From Kalaharituber pfeilii (taxonomy: Eukaryota > Ascomycota > Pezizomycetes > Pezizales > Pezizaceae): a stretch of 64,000 bases of DNA. Location of the stretch: assembly GCA_015179045.1 (NCBI GenBank), contig WHUZ01000151.1:1-64000 (forward strand), given 5' to 3'. A model generated the notes under the pieces. The model saw only the letters and a list, made by a program, of their open reading frames with translations, was not told the origin of the DNA and did no database searches. The position numbers were made by a program, and so were the translations under genes. This document shows, piece after piece, positions 40,888 to 49,870 of this stretch. Each line of letters opens with the position of its first letter. Position 1 is the stretch's first letter.

Positions 40888-41670
40888 ACGTCACCACGTG
40901 ACAACACCCCCACCCCCTCTCGCTCCAAGAAAAGGAAGGGGAAGATGCCAGCTCCCAACCAGCCGTATGACATCAAGCGCCAACTCAGTGATGAGGAGGC
41001 AAAGAAGATTGCGACATCGCCGGGAGTACCACCACAGCCATCGCCACCACCGGAACCGTTGGCGTCGGTACCACCGCCGTCAAAGACACCCACACCTCCA
41101 CCGAAACCCTCCAACGGCTCAAAGGAAAAAAGAAAGCTTCCGTCCCAAAAAGAAGCTTATCGGCGCCACCGGGAAGCTACTCGGAAGGGCCCGCCACCAC
41201 CACCTCTCCACCAACCACTCCCGATGCCACCACTAGGGGAAAAGCCGGCATCGTGATACACGGTATCGCACTGAGGAAAGACCTGGGAAAGGTCAAACAG
41301 TGGTTGGAAGCCTCGAACAAGGAGTTAGGGAAGATAAGGGGGATTCGCTGGCTAAGGAAGAGGGACGTGCTGGAGGAGGAAGGCAAGAAAACCAGTTCGG
41401 TGGTGATTTACCTGGGAGAAGATGTGGATGTCGAGAAGGTGAGGCTGAGTGGACGGTGGCACAAGTCGGTCCGGTATGAGTCGGAGAGGGGACGGAAGTA
41501 GGGGATCATACTGGGCGCCACTCGCATCATGGAGGAGTCCGCGGGCACCACATGTATCTAGGTTGTTAGGTTGTTTGTTGTCTTTTTCTTTCTTTCATTA
41601 ATAAAGACCCTCGCCATAGCCCATCGGGCGGCCTGCGAGTATTGTTATAAAAAAAAAAAAAAAAAAAAAA
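40888..41670 (+). mobile_element. ORF1-only element, long copy
   Basis: Most complete plus-strand copy of the family. ORF parts: MPAPNQPYDIKRQLSDEEAKK and a proline-rich linker, then after a frame change the conserved block (41253-41501): GIALRKDLGKVKQWLEASN, GIRWLRKRDVLEEEGKKTSS, GRWHKSVRYESERGRK-stop. The 3' UTR follows directly, with hairpin 41610-41639 (CTCGC/GCGAG, GCCC/GGGC around ATC) and poly-A. No endonuclease or RT. Target duplication not resolved. Confidence 0.75.
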
Positions 41671-41987
41671 TACCAGCACTACCTGCAGACGCAGACAAGC
41701 TCGAGTTCGAGAATGCCACAGCCAATGCCGAGGACGAGGGGTGGAACTCCGTCTACACTGACAGGAGCAGGATAGATTACAAGACAGGCCTAGGCACCTA
41801 CGCAAAAGACACCTCTACTTCCACATACCTAGGGGAACAGACTACTGTCAATGACGCAGAACTCATTGCCATGAGCGAAGCATTACGCAATCAAGCTGGG
41901 GAACTCCTGATCATAACCGACTCTAAGGTATCGATATCCAAGCTCCTAAAGATCGCCCAGGGAGAGCCCACCCACAAAGGACCGGCA
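41671..41987 (+). pseudogene. LINE-D ORF2, RNase H remnant
   Basis: PALPADADKLEFENATANAEDEGWNSVYTDRSRID, then TVNDAELIAMSEAL, LLIITDSKVSISKL and GEPTHKGPA. The Gly of TDGS is Arg. The homology stops abruptly near 41987; zinc knuckle and tail are absent. Confidence 0.75.
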
Positions 41988-42317
41988 ACATGCTTGCACT
42001 TATTTATCATCCTTTCTTTCCAACACCGATTCTACCACTTGGTCGCGACGCAGCAACTGAGGGGTGCCCCGCATCGAAAATTACATCAACGTGAAGCTCG
42101 GGACCGCCCGAGCAAGTATTTCGGCCTTTTCCACAGGATTGAGCCACAGCGTTTGGCAGAGGTGGGAGAGCAGTGGAAGTGATCAGAATCCATTGTTCTA
42201 CCTCTTCTTTATGCCAAGTATATTAAAGCAGCACAGGAGACACTGCTACAAAGAAATACAACGCGCCGTTTGCAACCGAGAGCCGCACTAACGGGACGCT
42301 TGCAAGCACCAAACAAC
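41988..42317 (+). other. Unrecognised decaying ORF, left part
   Basis: Shifted frames such as ENYINVKLGTARASISAFSTG and HRIEPQRLAEVGEQWK suggest a former protein-coding sequence of unknown family. It may belong with 45164-46165 on the other side of LINE-C; the join cannot be proved. Confidence 0.35.
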
Positions 42318-45163
42318 ACTTTTTTTTTTTTTTTTTTTTTTTTCATTACTCGCATACCGCCTATCAGGCTACGGCGAGGTGTTAAGTACAGAATGTGTGA
42401 ATCGCAGATGATAGATAAGAAAAGAGCGTAAAGGAAAAATAATTCTCGAATAAAAAACAGCTAACTCGCTGCCCAGTCCAGCACCTCGGGCAGTGTCATC
42501 CCCTTCTTCTCCCCCTCTTTCATCCCCTTCTTCTCCCCCTGTTCCTTCCCCTTCCCCTTCCCTTTCTCCACTCCTATTGGCATCTTCAGCCCCGTCTCTC
42601 CTCCCGGTAGTCTCTTCTTCCATGCCTCGCACTCTCTCGATATATGTCTGTAATTCTCGAGGGCCTTTCCACACCACCTGCACTCCGGTGAATCCTCCTT
42701 CCCTATCTGGTGTCTCCATTGTCTCAATCCTTTGTCCCCCATGATGCCTGCGAGTGTGGCTACCCTCCTTCTGGTCCCCAGGTATTCGAGTGGCCTGTAC
42801 GTCAGCTGTAGCCTCTTTCTCTCCACCCCTCTACTAGCCTTCGCCTCTTGTCGGATGCCCGCTTCTGTCACCGTCTCGTCCTGGTATTGTAGCGCCGTGG
42901 CTATTTTGGCCGCCGTGTCCGCCTCGGTGTTACCGGCTATATCTCTATGTACTTTTACCCACAGAATCGCCAGGTCTCGATCCCCCCTCGACATCCTTTC
43001 ATCCCACCTTCTCCGTACCCACTCCTCTGCTCCTCCTGGGGTTAGGTCCCCCCTGGCTATCCCCTTCATCCTTGTCACCGTGGCCCTGGAGTCCGTTACG
43101 ATTAGCAGCTCCCCCTCTCTGCGCATGGCCTCTCCCACCGCTAACAGTTCGGCGTCATTGACTGTGCATCTTTCCCCTAGGTATATGGATGTGTCTTTTC
43201 CGGCTTGATGCACTCCGGCGCCTGTCTTGTCCTCCATTCTGCTCCCATCAGTGTACACACTCATCCATCCTTCTTCTTCCTCCCCGGCTATCAGTCTCTC
43301 CCACTCCCCCTTACAAAGATCGGACGGGTGTATTGGGTGCACCTGTAGAGGCAGGGAGTCTCTGTGTCCAAGGGCCCCTCTTAGGTATATCGTGTCCGGC
43401 TGTGGTCTTCTGACTGGTTCATCACCGAACCTCAGTGTCCGGGCCTCTACCCTCTCTGCCTCCCCATAAACAAACGTCTCGACGGACTCCAGGTTTGTCA
43501 GCCCTTCTACCACGTCCCGTCTCGTCCCCCACGGGGCCCCCGTTATTTCTCTCGCCACGACGTATTGCCACCTCTCCAACGATCTGATTTTACCTTCTGG
43601 AGATGCTCCTTTCGCGTACTCCACCCACGCCCAGCACCCCCAGGTCGCAATATTCCTTGCAATTCCTGTATATAACTGTCTCCGTCTGGCTGGCGGTAGC
43701 CCTTTCAGTCTGGCTGCTATCCTCCACGCCGCTTTTCCTAGGTGTAGCCTCCGGTTGAAATGGTCATTAAACTTCATCTCCCAGTCGATGTGCAGTCCTC
43801 CCAGTCTGTAACTCTTTCCCTTGGACCCTATGATGATAGTTTCGGACTTCCGTGGATCCAGTTCAAAGCCTTCCTCCAGCGCCTCCTGGGTTAGCTTTTC
43901 ACGGTGTACTCTTATACCCCTCGTCAAGTCTCGCATTGACTTGCTTGAGAGTACACTGTGAAAGTCGTCCACATAGGACCTGTTGAAGCCTCTGCGTTCG
44001 GCCTTCTCCGCTACCGGTGCTATACCTACCAGGAAGATGACTGGGGATAATGGTGACCCCTGAGGCGTTCCATCTGTCATTGTGCTCTCTCCTCTGGTTT
44101 TCCCATCCCATGCGATCTGAAAGTTCATCGGTTGCAGGAACCCCTCAACAAATGCCGCTAAGTTCTTGTCTTCAGCCTTAATTCTCCGTACAACCTTCTC
44201 CCTCCGCAGGTGATTGAAAGCCGACTTAATATCATCCCCTACTATAGCTGTCCACTCTCCGTTGTCTAGGCGTTTGTCCACCTCTTTTAGGACTTGTCTC
44301 TGTAAGTCCTCTATCCCCCGTTTGGGTCGGCCCCCCAACTGAGTCTTGCTAAACAGACGGTCTCTTCGCTGAATAAGGTCCGCCACCACCTTTTGCCCTA
44401 ACTTTGGCCACGGTGTTCAATAATGTAATTGGCCTCCATCCTGCTGGATCATCCCTCGGCTTTCCTTTCTTGTGTATCATCATCGTGACACTGAAGCCTC
44501 GAGCGAAGTCGTAGTTCCCATTTATATAGTTCACAATCTCCTCCCTGATTGCCATCCCCAGTGTTGTCCCCATCAATAACTTCAGGATCCCATACTGTAT
44601 TCCATCTGGGCCTGGTGCAGATCTGGGTTTCGTCTTTGCCAAAGCCTTGTCTATGGCTTGTCTCGCTTCTTCTCTATCTATCAGTACTCCAGTAGGCTTC
44701 AAACATTGTCTCATCTCAATTGTCTCGGTCGTAATGAAGTTGCGCTTGATGAGTGCCGCCATAACCTCCTGGTCTGTACCTGGGATGTCCATGAGATCCC
44801 TCTGTCTAAATGGGTCCTTTGCAAGCCGAAAGATGTCCCACGGCGATGTTACTCGGTCCTCTTCCATATACCTCTCCCAAAATGCCTTCTTCTTTTCTCT
44901 GATAATGTCTCTTAACAGCCTCCTTGCTCTTGTCTTCTCTTCTCTACCCCCTTTCCGCAATATATACCTCACCATCTTTCTTGCCTCCTTCACCTCGTTA
45001 TCGAACCACCGCTTCGATCGGTCCATAATGTATGCCTCCTTGGTGAATGTCTTGCCTAGTCTAACTAAGAGTTCGTATGCATTCGTTTCTTCTTTCAGAG
45101 GCCTGTCCCTCCACTTCTCCACGAACTTCTCCCACTTCTCTCAGTCAGTCACGCTGCCTTAAC
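42318..45163 (-). mobile_element. LINE-C, 5'-truncated copy
   Basis: Longest LINE of the window in one piece. T-run at 42320-42342, hairpin 42349-42378 (CTCGC/GCGAG; inner GCCT/AGGC around GAT), 3' UTR, then ORF2 from C-terminus back to the region after the endonuclease (VTD-stop-EKWEKFVEKW). No target duplication recognised. Confidence 0.9.
42461..45122 (-). pseudogene. LINE-C ORF2: RT, RNase H, zinc knuckle, one frameshift
   Basis: Two frames join at about 44350-44389. Upstream 257 residues: RWFDNEVKEARKMVR, SPWDIFRLAKDPFRQRDL, KTKPRSAPGPDGIQYGILK, RPITLLNTVAKV. Downstream 642 residues: LGGRPKRGIEDLQRQ, VGDDIKSAFNHL, TDGTPQGSPLSPVIF, NRSYVDDFHSV, LDPRKSETIIIG. The connection follows, then RNase H (VYTDGSR, NDAELLAV, IVTDSRA, NTEADTAAK), the knuckle CRWCGKALENYRHISREC, and a lysine/glutamate-rich tail (KGKGKGKEQGEKKGMKEG) before LPEVLDWAAS-stop. 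All catalytic residues are present. The defects are one frameshift, one stop at the 5' edge, and absence of the endonuclease. Confidence 0.9.
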
Positions 45164-46165
45164 GACCAGAGGCCAACATTGTCTACAGGAGTTTGGCAGC
45201 AGAAGAATTATGGGGCAAGATAAAGGAAAAGGAAAGAAAGAGGCAGGCAGAGTGATATCTAGAATGAAAAGCGAAGGGAATGTGGGGCTGTTTCGCCTAG
45301 TAAAGGAGTGGGAAAAGAGGTTTACAGCGATCACTGGAGGCAGGCAATTCGATGTGGAAGGGGCCACAGAGTGGTGCCAATTCACAGGATACCAGACTGC
45401 AAAGGTGGAGGACGCCCTCCAGCAGGCTGTAAGGAATGCAACAGCCCTTTTGACTGCAAAGGGGGCAGTAGAAGTGCATGAAGTATAGAGCCAAGCAGAG
45501 GTTGGCCAACAGTTTATAGCACATGCAGCGAGTGAAGCAGCATGGGTTGAATGGGCACATATTATCAGGGAGGGAATTGCGAGACAGGAGGGAGAGGCTG
45601 AACAAGGAAATGAGGTGAGGAGAGTTATCAGAGAAGATGACATTGAGGATGTCATCTACGTAGGTGGTAGAGTGACCCAAACAATTCAGACCCCACACTA
45701 CAGAAAGGGCGGTCTCGACTAGCAGGAAACTGGAAGCAGTGAGCAGATGGAGGTAGACTTTGAGACCCACATCACAGCAGATGGTACCAGGAAACGGAAA
45801 CGCGATGGTGAGTTGGCTGGAGATTAACTAGTGAGAGAGACTCTTGAATTGAAGGACAGCAGCAAAGTGGAGGAAGCAGAGGAAGTGGAAAAAACAGAGG
45901 AAGTAGAAGTAGAGGAACCTGAGGAGCTGGAAGGAGCAGATGCAATCCAAGTTCTACAATTGTTGCATGACCTCAAGATCCTCAAAGAAGCGTGGGAAAA
46001 GCGTAAGGGAGCAGGAGCAGTACGAAGTGCATTAGGTGTTGGCGATGCTGCAGCCCGATTAGGTGACATTATTGAAAATCGAAAAGGAGCTGATTGTAAA
46101 GTTCACGCTACTATGACAGGAATAATACTGCATTTAATAGCAACTATCCGTATTCGACATAATGA
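45164..46165 (+). pseudogene. Unrecognised decaying ORF with acidic region
   Basis: One reading frame of about 330 codons interrupted by only three stops (45486, 45718, 45825). First part basic (MGQDKGKGKKEAGRVISRM), middle GGRQFDVEGATEWCQFTGYQ, then RKRKRDGE and a strongly acidic segment (VEEAEEVEKTEEVEVEEPEE). The end is helical (LQLLHDLKILKEAWEKRKGA) and includes GVGDAAARLGDIIENRKG. No family recognised. It is bounded on the left by LINE-C and on the right by a LINE fragment, so it may be a host gene or part of another transposon destroyed by insertion. Confidence 0.45.
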
Positions 46166-46187
46166 TGACAAAAAACAGAATGAGAAG

Positions 46188-46486
46188 TCAACCCATACAT
46201 ATACCTGCACAGTTCATCTCCTTGTCTGGTTGTCTTAGTCCTCCCGTCCCGTCTTTTATCTTTCCCCTCCATGTCTGGCAGTCATTGGTTATGTGGGTTA
46301 GGTTCTCTGGTGCTCTCCCACACCATCGGCATTCTGGGGAGTCCGTCTTCCCTATGGCGTATCTCCACTCTTTGAGCCCCTTATTCCCGAGGATGCCGGC
46401 CAGGGTTGCGATTCTCCTGCGATTGTCTATTCTTTGTAGAGGCCGGTAGGATAGACGGAGGCGGTTCCTTTTGTCGGCCAACAAAT
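46188..46486 (-). pseudogene. LINE-A knuckle fragment
   Basis: Reads KRNRLRLSYRPLQRID, TLAGILGNKGLKEWRYAIG, CRWCGRAPENLTHITNDC, then diverges at RQPDKEMN. No tail or poly-A, so it is a DNA-level fragment rather than a normal 3'-anchored insertion. Confidence 0.75.
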
Positions 46487-46855
46487 AGATAAAATTAGTT
46501 TTGCGTCGTAATATGATAGACCAGACAGTAAAGAATAAAGTTACGAAGCAATATTTATTTATTTGATTTTTTGTTATAGTGTTTCATCGAGTTAAAAACC
46601 AGGATTTTTGTATGGAGAGGGGTCATAAATGTCGCCTTTAGTAATTACTAAATATAGTATATTACATAATAGTCTAGCCAAAAACGGAATAGACTAACTA
46701 AAAATGGAATACCGTATTAACTCACATAAGAGCAAGAAAACAAACGCGCGCTAGTCCGGTCTTGGCAGGACTCAGGCGCCATTGATCGCGGTTCGTGCAA
46801 TCTTGGCATTCCTGCACAGGAATTCAATTATACATGGGCTAATCTCCAGCTACTC

Positions 46856-47060
46856 TGTAACGGAGGTGGTAAACGCAGAGATTACCGTCCCCCAGGCCAA
46901 AAAAACACTTGACTAATGATGCTCGCTAATTCTCTATGTAGCTCCTATAGCCATGGTGCGACTGCGATGCATTTGCGCATTTGCGCATTGCATTTTTCGC
47001 AGTTTTTTGCGTGCTCCACCAGCCACACCCTATGGTCGATGTCACGGAGACCCTGTAACA
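46856..47060 (+). mobile_element. LTR of the 8219 family, shorter copy
   Basis: Starts TGTAACGGAGGTGGTAAACG and ends CCCTGTAACA. Same family as 8219-8455 with internal deletion. Flanks TACTC and TTTTT do not match. Confidence 0.7.
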
Positions 47061-47297
47061 TTTTTTATTTTACTTTTAGATATCATTACCACCCTTTAGG
47101 CTATGACGAGACTAACTACAAAAGAAATAAAGGAATAAAGATATACAGTAAAATGGCATACCATACTCCACTTCTGCCACAGTAAGGAAAAGCTCTTTTG
47201 ACCCCGTAACCTACTCGACATATAATATCTCCTACTCTTCCTCTAATACTCATCCGCCTGCCAACGGAAATCATATTCGGGCTCAGTATCACTAATA

Positions 47298-47786
47298 GAG
47301 GGATTTTGCAACATCTGGGTAAAGCTGTTCGGGTAATTATTAAGCAATGTTGCTGTAGCAACGAAGTGTTTGTGGCGCAGTTAACAGCATATATACAGGT
47401 TAATTAACAGCAAGTATACCGCTTAAACTCCTTTTCTTGGGATAACTTGGATTTCATACCAAATCAGTTTTTTATGTCGCACTTCAGTTTATAGCTTCTT
47501 CAGACACTGTTCTATCTTAGGAGCTATGAATCAGGGCCTCTTCAGCAAGTTGTGCGACAAGCAATGTATTCCAAACTCTGCATCACTGAGACTGCCAATG
47601 CACTGGTTGAGGCGAAACAAGTGAGACTACGGAGTAAATCTTGACTAAAAGCTTGCATAATTTTACCCAAGTCACAATCCCTAAATCGTGTGCAAAATCC
47701 CTCTTGCTGTTACGGTTATTTTTGCGCTTAATAATCATGCTTTGTAATTACCCGAACAACTTTACCCGGATGTTGCAAAATCCCTC
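47298..47786. mobile_element. TA-flanked MITE, 489 bp
   Basis: Ends GAGGGATTTTGCAACATC and its complement; the inversion continues through GGGTAAAG..TGTTCGGGTAATTA with a few mismatches. TA on both sides (47296-47297, 47787-47788). No ORF. Confidence 0.85.
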
Positions 47787-47817
47787 TAATGACTGGAAAG
47801 AAAACTACTGTTAGCTA

Positions 47818-49705
47818 TGGCTTAGTGCGCAGGGATGGCTTAGTGCGCGCTAAAATATCCCTGCTCCTCGGCACCAACCCCCCCCCCCCTTATTCTGCAT
47901 ATCACGAGATCTAGCTATGCTATGCTTCTCAACCTTCACATATACAATCAACCATGCCTGTATATACTGAAGATAACCTCCAAAAAGCTATACAGCATGC
48001 ACGGGACATGCCTTGGGTGTCCAGAGCTCGCATTGCAGACCTCTATGGTGTCAATGCGGATACGTTACGTCGCAGGGTTGCAGGAAAGACGCAAGCACGC
48101 AATAAAGCTCACCAATACCGTCAATTGTTCACTCCGGGGCAGGAGGAAGCTATAGCAGATCACTGCTGCCTCATGGCACAGCGTGGGTTTCCTATGAGCC
48201 TTTCTCTCATCCATCGAATGGCTCAGGATATCCTCAATTCACGTCCTGGCAACATACATAGGCTTGGTGAGCTATGGGTGAACCGTTTTATCAAGCGACA
48301 CCCTATCCTGAAGAAGGAGTGGGTTGAGCATCAAGAGCGTTCGAGGAAGCAAGCTGGAGCTACTCCGGAGCTCCAAACTGCATTTTATAAGCTGTTGAAT
48401 GACCTTATCCGTCGCTACCAGGTAACACCGGCTAACCTTTGGAACTGTGATGAGAAAGGTATGACACTTGGTAGATCTGGACGAGAGAAGGCTGTTGTAC
48501 GTGCAGGCACGGTACCTACTGCTGTGAGTGAAGGCAGCAGAGAATTCTGCAGTGTATTGGAGACAATGCCACAGGTGATGTCATACCACCATTTATTGTA
48601 TGGCAAGGAAAGACGCATCGTGAAGGGTATTATGCAACCAATGAGGGTATTGCAGAGTCAAGAAGGATTAGCATTGCACTCATTCCTGGAGGAGGGTATG
48701 GAGTCTCTCCAAGTGGATATATGGATGACGAGTTAGGATTTGAGTATATCTCCAGACACTTTGAGCGGCACACCACCCCCACCGCCCCCACCGCCCCCAC
48801 TACCACTGCTCGCATCCTCATCGTTGACGGCCATAGCTCCCATGTCCACTGGAAGGTAGTCCAGTTCGCATTAAAGCATAACACTCACATGATATGCCTC
48901 CCTCCACACTCCACCGGCTTCATGCAGCCATTGGATGTAGGATGCTTTGGTATTCTGCAGCGCGCTCAGGCAAGACAGTGGTTAAGGCCTCTAGCCGCAA
49001 GCATGTGGGCAAAGGTAGAGTCCTAACGGACAAGGACGTCATGGAGGGCATTGAGCGAGCAGAGAAGCAGCGTGCAGCGGAAGCAGCGAAAGTCCAGCGC
49101 CGACAAGGTAGGGTGGAGTTGAAGAAGCTGAATGATGAAGCAAAGGCACAGTGGGAGACGGAGGTCGAAACATGGCGACTGGAAGTTGATGCTGCGAGGA
49201 AAGAGAAAAGGAAGCCACCACTGAAGCCACAAAAACCGAAGGTGTTGAAGGTGTTGCCTGGCTCTGAGGTGGCTGAAGAGTGGGAGGAGGTCCATTTTGA
49301 TGAGGAACAGCTTGTAGAGATGCTGGATGCTGTTAGATTGCAGCAATTCGCTGAGGTATGTAGCCATGTGAGCTTCAGATTCTAGTGCTAACCATTGAGT
49401 AGGTGGATGATTGAAGCAGTATGATGGCTTGGATTAGTACAATGCGTGGTAGTGCGGGTAGGATGTGGGGGGGGGGGGGAGGGGGTCATCATAGGGGGGT
49501 ACTCAATTCAGAATGGGGTTTTGACATTGAAAGCTTTATTTTTTCATATGCATGATAGATGCAATGTGTAGAGTGAGCAATTGTGATGATATGCGCCGAA
49601 AATTACAGTCTTCTGCCTATATCCGTCGGCAGAATATGAAGAATAATGCTGAGTCAGCGTGGTGCCCAGGTGCTACGCACTAAGCCATCCCTGCGCACTA
49701 AGCCA
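47818..49705 (+). mobile_element. Fot1/pogo-type DNA transposon
   Basis: 1888 bp with terminal repeats TGGCTTAGTGCGCAGGGATG.. Each end contains the word GGCTTAGTGCGC twice in tandem. Flanked by TA (47816-47817 and 49706-49707). Contains one broken transposase gene. Confidence 0.88.
47954..49385 (+). pseudogene. pogo-type transposase, frameshifted
   Basis: N-terminal CENP-B/pogo-type HTH (NLQKAIQHARDMPWVSRARIADLYGVNADTLRRRV), then the second DNA-binding part (GELWVNRFIKRHPILKKEW). First catalytic Asp in NLWNCDEKGMTLG. The frame shifts near 48560-48575; in the next frame DVIPPFIVWQGKTHREGYY, GYMDDELGFEYISRHFERHT, ILIVDGHSSH (second Asp) and GFMQPLDVGCFG (third Asp) follow. A further shift near 48960-49010 leads to RKHVGKGRVLTDKDVMEGIERAEKQ and a charged C-terminus ending at 49385. 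D-D-D catalytic residues are readable, but two frame changes inactivate the gene unless one is an unseen intron. ATG at 47954 lies 136 bp inside the left terminus, normal for the family. Confidence 0.88.
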
Positions 49706-49870
49706 TACTTAACAGTACATGGCTATGCTGTTTTCCATTCAACCCCCGTGCGTGATACACGCGCACTGGCGCTGAGAGGTTTGCCAAGACCGGACTAGCG
49801 CGCGTTTGTTTTCTTGCTCTTATGTGAGTTAATACGGTAGACTATATACGTCCCCTATACAATACCCCTT

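Larger units (their letters stand above)
29505..41987 (+). mobile_element. LINE-D, old Tad1-like LINE broken by nested insertions
   Basis: A single LINE can be followed through ORF1 (three pieces) and ORF2 (four pieces) once later insertions are skipped: 30535-32625, 33943-34933, 36704-38707, 39668-40423 and 40888-41670. Two of these junctions (33943-34933 and 36704-38707) have clear target duplications. The 5' end is not defined. The 3' part stops within RNase H at about 41987, so the hairpin and poly-A are lost. Domain order ORF1, endonuclease, RT, RNase H matches Tad1/I-group LINEs. Confidence 0.8.
46712..49837. mobile_element. TA-flanked element with ~56-bp perfect terminal inverted repeats, filled with nested elements
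   Basis: Left end CCGTATTAACTCACATAAGA and right end its complement; the inversion extends unbroken through ..GCGCGCTAGTCCGGTCTTGGCA. TA flanks both ends (46710-46711, 49838-49839). Minus the nested LTR, MITE and pogo element only about 550 bp remain, with no transposase of its own. Confidence 0.85.
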
